Made by a program: the position numbers and the translations under genes
Shown here: piece after piece, positions 57,443 to 64,000 of the stretch
Numbering within the stretch: the first letter of the stretch is position 1
Layout of the letters: the number at the start of each line of letters is the position of its first letter
The notes under the pieces: model-generated
The model's database searches: none
What the model saw: only the letters and a program-made list of their open reading frames with translations
What the model was told of the DNA's origin: nothing
Assembly: GCF_009380215.1 (NCBI RefSeq)
Contig: NZ_WHUG01000005.1
Span: 124,001 to 188,000, forward strand
DNA: 64,000 bases
Direction: 5' to 3'
DNA from: Rugamonas aquatica
GTDB lineage: Bacteria > Pseudomonadota > Gammaproteobacteria > Burkholderiales > Burkholderiaceae_D

Positions 57443-58917
57443 GCGCCAAGCCGGACACCGCCTCGCCTGCGCGCGCCGAAGCCCACGCGTCTACGGCGGC
57501 AGGCGCGATCCACCTGCCCGCCGTCCACCTGATCCTGTCGGACCCCGCATGCGGTCCGCTGATCGCCGAATACGGCCGCGTGCAAACGCTGGAAGCGGCG
57601 CGCGCGCTGCTGGCGGAACTGCGCAGCGTCCTGCTGGCCGGCCGCCGTGACGGCGTGCCCGTCGCCGCAACGTGCGACACCAGCATCCCCGCCCTGCTGG
57701 CCATGCTATCCGAACGCCTGCGCGACGCCAACCGTTCGCCGCTGCGGCCCGTCTTCAACCTGACCGGCACCGTCCTGCACACCAACCTTGGCCGCGCCCT
57801 GCTGCCCGACAGCGCGGTGCAAGCCGTGGCCGAGGCGCTGCGCTGGCCGATGAACCTTGAATGGGATATCGATACCGGCAAGCGCGGCGACCGCGACAAC
57901 CTGATCGAAGAACTGCTACTGGAGCTGACCGGCGCCGAAGCGGCCACCATCGTCAACAACAACGCCGCCGCCGTGCTGCTGATGCTGAACACCATCGCCC
58001 AGGGCAAGGAGGTGATCGTCTCGCGCGGCGAACTGGTGGAAATCGGCGGCGCCTTCCGCATCCCGGACATCATGACCCGCGCCGGCGCCGTGCTGCGCGA
58101 AGTGGGCAGCACCAACCGCACCCACCTGAAGGACTACGCCGAAGCCGCCGGTCCGCAGACCGCGCTGATGATGAAGGTCCATTGCAGCAACTACGCCATC
58201 ACCGGCTTCACCAAAAGCGTCGAACTGCCGGAGCTGGCGCCGCTGTCGAAGCAGCACCACATCCCGCTGGCGGTGGACCTCGGCAGCGGCACGCTGGTCG
58301 ACCTGGAACAATACGGCCTGCCGCACGAAACCACGGTACGCGAGACCATAGAAGGCGGCGCCGATCTTGTCACCTTCAGCGGCGACAAGCTGCTGGGCGG
58401 CCCGCAGTGCGGCATCATCGTCGGCCGCGCCGATCTGATTGCACAGATCAAGAAGAATCCGCTCAAGCGCGCACTGCGCGTCGGCAAACTGACGCTGGCT
58501 GCGCTGGAGCCGGTGCTAGCGCTGTACCGCGCGCCGGACCTGCTGCCGGAACGCCTGACCACCCTGAAGCTGCTGACCCGCCCCACCGCCGCCATGCGCG
58601 AACAGGCGCAGGCGCTGCTGACGCCATTACAGGCGGCGCTGGGCGCAGGCTATGAAGTCAGCGCCGAACCGATGATGAGCCAGATCGGCAGCGGCGCCCT
58701 GCCCGTCGACCAGTTGCCCAGCCACGGCCTGGTGATACGCGCCGCCGCAACGGGCCGCGTCAGCAATGCGCTGGGCGTGCTGGAACAGCGCCTGCGCGCA
58801 TTGCCACTGCCGGTGATCGGCCGCGTCGCGCAGGACGCGCTGTGGCTGGACCTGCGCTGCCTGGACGACCATCAACAGCAGCGCTTCACAGATCAACTGG
58901 CGCTGCTGGCCGTATGA
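57439..58917 (+). CDS. selA: L-seryl-tRNA(Sec) selenium transferase
   Basis: PLP enzyme that turns Ser-tRNA(Sec) into Sec-tRNA(Sec) using selenophosphate. About 492 aa from ATG at 57439. [50 protein letters not shown] and the PLP lysine in [18 protein letters not shown] (about residue 317) are diagnostic. Stop and selB start overlap as ATGA. Confidence 0.98.
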   Translation: MSAKPDTASPARAEAHASTAAGAIHLPAVHLILSDPACGPLIAEYGRVQTLEAARALLAELRSVLLAGRRDGVPVAATCDTSIPALLAMLSERLRDANRSPLRPVFNLTGTVLHTNLGRALLPDSAVQAVAEALRWPMNLEWDIDTGKRGDRDNLIEELLLELTGAEAATIVNNNAAAVLLMLNTIAQGKEVIVSRGELVEIGGAFRIPDIMTRAGAVLREVGSTNRTHLKDYAEAAGPQTALMMKVHCSNYAITGFTKSVELPELAPLSKQHHIPLAVDLGSGTLVDLEQYGLPHETTVRETIEGGADLVTFSGDKLLGGPQCGIIVGRADLIAQIKKNPLKRALRVGKLTLAALEPVLALYRAPDLLPERLTTLKLLTRPTAAMREQAQALLTPLQAALGAGYEVSAEPMMSQIGSGALPVDQLPSHGLVIRAAATGRVSNALGVLEQRLRALPLPVIGRVAQDALWLDLRCLDDHQQQRFTDQLALLAV

Positions 58918-60815
58918 TCGTCGGCACCGCAGGCCACATCGACCACGGCAAGACCACGCTGACGCGCGCGCTCACCGGCGTCGATACCGACCGGCTGAAG
59001 GAAGAGAAGGCGCGCGGCATCTCGATCGAACTCGGTTACGCCTACGCGCCGCTGGAAAGCGGCGAGATCCTCGGCGTGATCGATGTGCCGGGCCACGAGA
59101 AATTCATCCGCACCATGGCGGCCGGCGTCACCGGCATCGACGCCGCGCTGCTGGTGATCGCCGCCGACGACGGCATCATGCCGCAGACGCTGGAACACCT
59201 CGCCATCCTGCGGCTGCTGGGCGTGCGGCGCGGCGCGGTGGCACTGACCAAGATAGACCGGGTCGACACGCAGCGCGTGGAGCAGGTGGAACGCGATATC
59301 CAGGCGCTGCTCGCGTCCACCGATTTTTGCGGCGCCCGGATCTTCCGCACCAACGCCGCCGCTGCCGGCGACACGGGCGTCGATGCGCTGCTGCGGCATC
59401 TGTCGGAGATGGCGGCCTCCCTGCCGGCCGGCGACGAACGGCGCCTGTTCCGCCTTGGCGTGGACCGCGTGTTCACCTTGCAGGGTCAGGGCACCATCGT
59501 CACCGGCACCGCGCTGGCGGGCAGCGTCCGCGCCGGCGACATGCTGCAACTCGCGCCGGGCGGCCAGCAGGCCCGCGTGCGCAGCATCCACGCGCAGAAC
59601 AGCAGCGCCGACACCGGCCATGGCGGCCAGCGCCTGGCGCTGAACCTGGGCGGCGTGGCGAAAGAGGACATCGAACGCGGCGCCTGGGTGGTGGCGCCGG
59701 CGCTCGCCGACTGCTCCGAACGCATCGACACCGAACTGACGCTGATGCCGGACTGCGGCCATCCATTGAAGTCCTGGTCGCCGCTGCATGTGCACCTGGG
59801 CGCGGCGCATCGCACCGCCAACGTGGTGCTGCTGGACGGCGACCTTCTGGTCCCAGGGCAGACCGCCCGCGTGCAGCTGGTGCTGGATGCGCCGGTGCAC
59901 GCCGTTCCCGGCGACCGCTTCGTGATCCGCAACGCCCAGGCCACCGCCACCATCGGCGGCGGCGTGGTGCTCGATCCCTTCGGCCCGGCACGCAAGCGGC
60001 GCAGTGCGGCGCGGCTGGCGTGGCTGCAGGCTTTGTCCGACTTTATCGCCGGCGGCGATATCGGCGCGCTGCTGGCGCGCAGTCCGCTCGGCTTGCGCAT
60101 GTCCGCGCTGGTGCGGCTGTCGCAGCGGCCGGCGGACCGGATCGCGCTGCCGCCGGATACCATCGACATCGCCCTGCAAGGCGGCGACAGGCTGCTGCTG
60201 GCGGCGGCCGAAGTGCAGGCGCTGGAAGCGCGCATCCTGAACGGCCTGGCCGTGTTCCATGAGCGCGCGCCGGACGATGCAGGCCCCGAACGGGGGCGCC
60301 TCAAGCGCATCGTGGCGTCCGAGATGGAGGACCGCTTGTGGAGCCGTCTGATCGACGCACTGATCGGCGGCGACCGGATAAGGCAGCGCGGACGCAGCCT
60401 GCACCTGCCCGGCCACAGCGCCGAATTGAGCGACACGGAGAAGGCGCAGGCCGCGCCCTTGTTGACGTCCCTGCTGGAGGGCCGCTTCGATCCACCCTGG
60501 GTGCGCGACCTGTCGCGCGCGCACGCGCTGCCGGAGGCGGAGGTGCGGCGCCTGCTGCTCAAGCTTTCCAGGACGGGAGAGCTCAGCCAGGTGGTGCCCG
60601 ACCTGTTCTACCATCCCTTGCGGCTGGCCGAACTGGCGGAGCTGGTGACGGCGCTGCCCGAAGTGCAGGCGTCGTCGTTCCGCGACGCCGCCGGCTTGGG
60701 GCGCAAGCGGGCCATACAGATATTAGAGTTCTTCGATCGCGTCGGCTATACTCGGCGCGTGGGCAACGTCCACCTGATACGGCCAGACGCGGTCTGGTCG
60801 TACAGTGGAGAGTAG
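58914..60815 (+). CDS. selB: Selenocysteine-specific elongation factor
   Basis: EF-Tu-like GTPase that brings Sec-tRNA to the UGA by binding the SECIS hairpin. 633 aa. G1 [10 protein letters not shown] (7-16), G3 DVPGHEKF (57-64), G4 TKIDR; then two beta-barrel domains and C-terminal winged helices for SECIS binding ([31 protein letters not shown]). tRNA-Sec begins 6 bases behind the stop. Confidence 0.98.
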   Translation: MIVGTAGHIDHGKTTLTRALTGVDTDRLKEEKARGISIELGYAYAPLESGEILGVIDVPGHEKFIRTMAAGVTGIDAALLVIAADDGIMPQTLEHLAILRLLGVRRGAVALTKIDRVDTQRVEQVERDIQALLASTDFCGARIFRTNAAAAGDTGVDALLRHLSEMAASLPAGDERRLFRLGVDRVFTLQGQGTIVTGTALAGSVRAGDMLQLAPGGQQARVRSIHAQNSSADTGHGGQRLALNLGGVAKEDIERGAWVVAPALADCSERIDTELTLMPDCGHPLKSWSPLHVHLGAAHRTANVVLLDGDLLVPGQTARVQLVLDAPVHAVPGDRFVIRNAQATATIGGGVVLDPFGPARKRRSAARLAWLQALSDFIAGGDIGALLARSPLGLRMSALVRLSQRPADRIALPPDTIDIALQGGDRLLLAAAEVQALEARILNGLAVFHERAPDDAGPERGRLKRIVASEMEDRLWSRLIDALIGGDRIRQRGRSLHLPGHSAELSDTEKAQAAPLLTSLLEGRFDPPWVRDLSRAHALPEAEVRRLLLKLSRTGELSQVVPDLFYHPLRLAELAELVTALPEVQASSFRDAAGLGRKRAIQILEFFDRVGYTRRVGNVHLIRPDAVWSYSGE

Positions 60816-60821
60816 TACCAC

Positions 60822-60917
60822 GGAAGGCATACTCATCCGGTGATGGGGCCGGGCTTCAAACCCGGTGGGGGGCGTCAGACGCTCCCCTGTAAGTTCGACT
60901 CCTACTGCCTTCCGCCA
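60822..60917 (+). tRNA. selC: tRNA-Sec, anticodon UCA
   Basis: 96 bases with encoded CCA. The acceptor stem has the special 8 bp (GGAAGGCA with TGCCTTCC), the anticodon arm is CCGGG-CTTCAAA-CCCGG with anticodon TCA, a long variable arm (GGGGGCGT... to ...ACGCTCCCC) follows, and the T arm reads GTAAG-TTCGACT-CCTAC. Its last 16 bases overlap the 3' end of the hydrolase gene on the other strand. Confidence 0.97.
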
Positions 60918-61609
60918 TTCACCGTATCGGCCACCATATCGACGCCCGCTTCGAAGCTGGGCGGGTGTTCCGCCAGCAGCGACCACAGACGATTGTGCTC
61001 CGCGCCCTGCACCACATGCAGGCGGCTCGATTGCGCGCGCGTCGCGGCGGCGACCAGGCGCTGTGGAATCTCCAGCGGGATGGTGGCGTCATGCTCGGCG
61101 GCGATCACCAGCAGCCGGCCTTCGAAGCGCGACAGGATATCCCATGCGTCGCTGTCGGACCAGCTGCGCTCACGCCGTATCACCGCCGAGAACTCGGGGC
61201 CGAACGGTACTTCGTAGGCCGACGGCGTGTACACACCGGGCACGATCAGCACCAGCGCATCGACGCGATGGCTTTGCGTCATGCGCACGGCGTTGTAGGC
61301 GCCCATGCTGGCGCCCACGATCGCCAGCGGCTGCGGCACGCCGCGCGCCTCGGCCACCGCCTGCGCCTGGCGCGTGCGGCTGGCCACCGACGATTGCGCC
61401 AGCGCGCCGCCGGTGTCGCCATGGCCGATGCAATCGAAGCTGGTGCTGCCTATGCCCCGCTGCTGCAAGGCCGCGCGCAGCAAATGATGACCATGGCGGC
61501 TGCCGGTACCCGCGCCGTGCAGGTACATCAGGCGGTTGCTGTCTGCGCCGACGAACTGGTCGCCCTTCAGCACGTGGCCTTCGTAAGCCACATCGAAATC
61601 GACGATCAT
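60902..61609 (-). CDS. Alpha/beta-hydrolase
   Basis: 235 aa. Serine-hydrolase features: YLHGAGTGSRHGHH (oxyanion side), nucleophile elbow VGASMGAYNA, acid in VIAAEHDATIPLEI and catalytic His in VVQGAEHNRLWSLL. AGGAGG lies before the ATG, which overlaps the metallo-beta-lactamase stop (ATGA). Substrate unknown. The stop codon and last five codons lie inside the tRNA-Sec gene. Confidence 0.88.
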   Translation of the reverse strand: MIVDFDVAYEGHVLKGDQFVGADSNRLMYLHGAGTGSRHGHHLLRAALQQRGIGSTSFDCIGHGDTGGALAQSSVASRTRQAQAVAEARGVPQPLAIVGASMGAYNAVRMTQSHRVDALVLIVPGVYTPSAYEVPFGPEFSAVIRRERSWSDSDAWDILSRFEGRLLVIAAEHDATIPLEIPQRLVAAATRAQSSRLHVVQGAEHNRLWSLLAEHPPSFEAGVDMVADTVNGGRQ

Positions 61610-62451
61610 TTGCCTGCCTCCTCTGCCAGACGCTTGTTGAGCTTCTCGCGCGACTGCCGGACGTAGGCCTTGCAGCCTTCGCCGCCGTCGAGCAAGGCGT
61701 GCGGCTTGCCGCTCTTGACCTTGTCCCACATGCCGGTGAAGTCCGGGTGCCCGGAGACGACGATATCGCACGCCACCTTGTCCAGCGCCGCGTAGCTTTG
61801 CTCATACTGCTTCAGCACCGCCGGATGGGCGCTGAACTTGTAGCCGTCGCTGGATACCGGGTTGATACTGTCGGCGAACACGATGCTGGCGCAGCGCCCC
61901 TGTTCGCAGGCGCTCCAGGTCCAGCTGGTGCCGCCCGTCGTGTGGCCCGGCGTGTACAACGCGGTCATGGCCAGCGGCCCCAGTTTGACCACCTCGCCAT
62001 CGCGCACCGTGCGTATCTCGGGCACTTTGGGATACGGCGTATTGCCTGCGAATTGGGGATCGTCCTCGCCCATGCTGCCGCGCTTCAGCGCATCCGCCGT
62101 CGCCGGGCTGGCGACCACCGCCGCCCCCGTCATGCGCTGCAGTTCGGCGATGCCGCCGGCGTGGTCCCAGTGATCGTGCGAACTCAGTATCAGCTTGACG
62201 TCGCCCAGCTTGAAGCCCAGCTTGCGGATGCTGGCGGCGATCAGTTCGGGCGAATCGGGGAACGCTCCGTCGATCAGGATGTGGCCCTGGGGCGACGTCA
62301 CCAGCACCGAGCTGAGTCCGGCCACGCCGACGTAGTAGCTGTTGCCATAGATCTGGAAGGGCTCGACCGGCTTGTTCCAGTCGTCGAAAATATGGGCATT
62401 TGCGAAAGCGGCCATGGCGCACAACGCGCCTGCCACACAGATTTTAATCAT
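61606..62451 (-). CDS. Subclass B3 metallo-beta-lactamase-like hydrolase
   Basis: 281 aa with signal peptide MIKICVAGALCAMAAFANA, so periplasmic. The zinc ligands of B3 enzymes are present: HDHWDH (His92, His94, Asp96, His97), His170 in PGHTTGGTSW and His235 in VVSGHPDF. INPVSSDGYKFSAHP is also a B3 feature. Close in layout to enzymes known from Janthinobacterium and Massilia; real beta-lactamase activity cannot be told from sequence. No strong ribosome site is seen at the ATG. Confidence 0.92.
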   Translation of the reverse strand: MIKICVAGALCAMAAFANAHIFDDWNKPVEPFQIYGNSYYVGVAGLSSVLVTSPQGHILIDGAFPDSPELIAASIRKLGFKLGDVKLILSSHDHWDHAGGIAELQRMTGAAVVASPATADALKRGSMGEDDPQFAGNTPYPKVPEIRTVRDGEVVKLGPLAMTALYTPGHTTGGTSWTWSACEQGRCASIVFADSINPVSSDGYKFSAHPAVLKQYEQSYAALDKVACDIVVSGHPDFTGMWDKVKSGKPHALLDGGEGCKAYVRQSREKLNKRLAEEAGK

Positions 62452-62577
62452 GAATGGAATTGGGATGGGTTGAAGGGCACGGCATTGTACCTTGAGCAAG
62501 ACAGGGCGGCGGGCAGGCGTGGTCATTCCCGGCAGGGACTGGCACAATACCGGTTCGCCCAGACCAAGGACCAGTCC

Positions 62578-64000
62578 ATGAAATCTCCTGCCCTCCACCT
62601 TGCCGCCCTCGCCTGCCTGGCCGCCGCCGCGCTGACCGCCCAAGCGGCCGAGCCGGCGCTGTCCGCCGCGGAAAAGCTTTATCAAGCCAACTGCGCCGCC
62701 TGCCATGGCAGCAGGATGGAAGGCGCCGTCGGCCCCACGCTGCGCGCGCACAACTGGCTGCACGGGGCGCCGACCAAGGCCAACCTCATCAAGATCATCA
62801 GCAAGGGCGTGCCGGAAAAGGACATGCCGGCCTGGTCGCCAGCCCTGAACGCCAGCCAGATCGCGCTGCTGGCCGACCTGATCGCCGCCAACGCCGGCAA
62901 GCCGGCCGCCGCGCCATCGCCGGCCACAGTGGCCGCAGCGGCGGCCGCCAAGGTCCAGCAGAGCGTGCCCGACCTGAGCGGATTCAAGCTGCCCAAGGGC
63001 TTCCACATCAGCGTCTACGCCAATGACGTCAGCACCGCGCGCAGCATGGTGGTGTCGGACAGCGGCATCGTCTACGTCGGTTCGCGCAAGGCTGGCAAGG
63101 TGTACGCACTGGTGCCGCGCGCCGACAAGCAGACGGCCGATGTCGTCACTGTCGCCGAAGGGCTGGAAAATCCGATCGGCGTCACGCTGCTCAACGGCGC
63201 GCTGTACGTCGGCGAGATCAGCCGCGTAATCCGCTTCGACAAAATCGACCAGCGCTATGCGCAGAAGCCATCCTATGAAGTAGTCAAGGTCAGCCTGCCC
63301 AACGACAAATGGCACGGCGAGAAGGTCATGAAGGCCGGGCCTGACGGCAAGCTGTACATCCCGGTCGGCGCGCCCTGCAATGTGTGCGATGTCGAGGACA
63401 CCAAGAGCGCGAAAATCTACCGCATGAACGCCGACGGCAGCCAGCTGGAAGAATACGCGCGCGGCGTGCGCAACACGGTGGGCTTCGCCTTCCATCCGGC
63501 GACCAAGGTGCTGTGGTTCACCGACAACGGCCGCGACGAGATGGGCGACAACACGCCATCCTGCGAGTTGAACGTGGCGCCCAAGGCCGGCATGCATTTC
63601 GGCTTCCCCTATTGCCACGGCGGCGTGGTGCCGGACCCGGACTTCGCCAAGGGCCGCAGCTGCGAAGAGTTCGAGCCGCCGGTTGCCAAGCTGGGCCCGC
63701 ACGTGGCGCCGCTGGGGCTGACTTTCTACACCGGCAAGCAGTTCCCCGAGGCTTATCGCAACAACGTCTACATCGCCGAGCACGGCTCGTGGAACCGCTC
63801 GACCAAGAGCGGCTACAGCGTGCGCCTGATTACGCTGTACAACAGCAAGGTCGTCACCGACACCGCCTTCATCGACGGCTTCCTGCGCGGCGAGGAAGTG
63901 GTCGGCCGGCCGGTGGATGTGGCGACGCTGCCGGATGGCTCGATGGTCGTGTCCGACGACTACGGCGGCCGCGTGTATCGCGTGACTTACGACGGCAAGT
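62578..64000 (+). CDS. Cytochrome c / PQQ-type sugar dehydrogenase (sorbosone dehydrogenase family), 3' end outside window
   Basis: The frame opens at ATG 62578 (AAGGA before it) and runs to the right edge without a stop, at least 474 codons. Signal peptide to about residue 23; a c-type cytochrome domain with CAACH (39-43) and a Met in KDMPAW; an Ala/Pro linker; then a six-bladed beta-propeller with LPKGFHISVYAND, VGFAFHPATKVLWFTDNGRD, HFGFPYCHGG and IAEHGSWNRS, as in L-sorbosone/glucose dehydrogenases using PQQ. Periplasmic oxidation of a sugar or aldose is likely; the substrate is unknown. Divergent from the B3 gene across a 126-base gap. Confidence 0.9.
   Translation, partial: MKSPALHLAALACLAAAALTAQAAEPALSAAEKLYQANCAACHGSRMEGAVGPTLRAHNWLHGAPTKANLIKIISKGVPEKDMPAWSPALNASQIALLADLIAANAGKPAAAPSPATVAAAAAAKVQQSVPDLSGFKLPKGFHISVYANDVSTARSMVVSDSGIVYVGSRKAGKVYALVPRADKQTADVVTVAEGLENPIGVTLLNGALYVGEISRVIRFDKIDQRYAQKPSYEVVKVSLPNDKWHGEKVMKAGPDGKLYIPVGAPCNVCDVEDTKSAKIYRMNADGSQLEEYARGVRNTVGFAFHPATKVLWFTDNGRDEMGDNTPSCELNVAPKAGMHFGFPYCHGGVVPDPDFAKGRSCEEFEPPVAKLGPHVAPLGLTFYTGKQFPEAYRNNVYIAEHGSWNRSTKSGYSVRLITLYNSKVVTDTAFIDGFLRGEEVVGRPVDVATLPDGSMVVSDDYGGRVYRVTYDGK

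Noticed and set aside
61606..63783. 725-codon frame as a long N-terminal extension of the metallo-beta-lactamase
   Set aside because: The extension lies antisense to the PQQ-type dehydrogenase gene, and a clear signal peptide begins at 62451.

Overview
The window is a stretch of chromosome, without mobile genes, from a high-GC betaproteobacterium, most likely Oxalobacteraceae (Massilia/Duganella/Janthinobacterium group). The indications are the full nuoA-N order with a DUF2818 gene behind nuoN, the ispD-ispF pair, a subclass B3 metallo-beta-lactamase, and many TonB-dependent receptors and glycoside hydrolases. The genus assignment is inference from gene content.

Left part (1-22.9 kb), mainly housekeeping. 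After the tail of a short-chain dehydrogenase and a DUF433 gene, one minus-strand block carries all 14 complex I genes (nuoA to nuoN, 18413 down to 3773). It continues with almost no gaps into DUF2818, a Nudix hydrolase, a secreted HExxH protein, ispD and ispF. tRNA-Leu(GAG), secG, tpiA, a quinone oxidoreductase, a Sel1-repeat protein and a DUF2807 protein follow upstream.

Middle part (23-45.4 kb), a large glycan-use locus. On the minus strand, from 41793 down to 25690, lie a sugar ABC transporter (binding protein, two permeases, ATPase), two TonB-dependent receptors, a GH20 hexosaminidase, and an unusual trio of binding protein, response regulator and histidine kinase with overlapping genes. 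A second unit, NagX-like membrane protein plus GH18 lipoprotein, follows. A LacI regulator, an AGE-family sugar isomerase and a PfkB kinase run divergently. The two minus-strand promoter regions share several sequence blocks, so they probably share a regulator. The likely substrate is a GlcNAc-containing (perhaps also mannose-containing) oligosaccharide.

Next (45.4-51.5 kb): a TonB-dependent receptor and a histidine acid phosphatase behind a PHO-box-like direct repeat, suggesting uptake and dephosphorylation of phytate or another organic phosphate; then a LytTR two-component pair and a small secreted NTF2-like protein.

Right part (51.7-60.9 kb), the most notable: a compact selenocysteine island on the plus strand, fdnG-fdnH-fdnI-fdhE-selA-selB-selC. 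fdnG has an in-frame UGA at codon 197 followed at once by a SECIS hairpin, so it appears as two reading frames but is one selenoprotein gene of 1024 codons. The enzyme, its chaperone, selenocysteine synthase, the dedicated elongation factor and tRNA-Sec lie together within about 9.2 kb; only selD is not in view. The 3' end of tRNA-Sec is overlapped by the end of a convergent alpha/beta-hydrolase gene. That gene follows a B3 metallo-beta-lactamase-like gene, and a cytochrome c-PQQ-type sugar dehydrogenase gene runs off the right edge.
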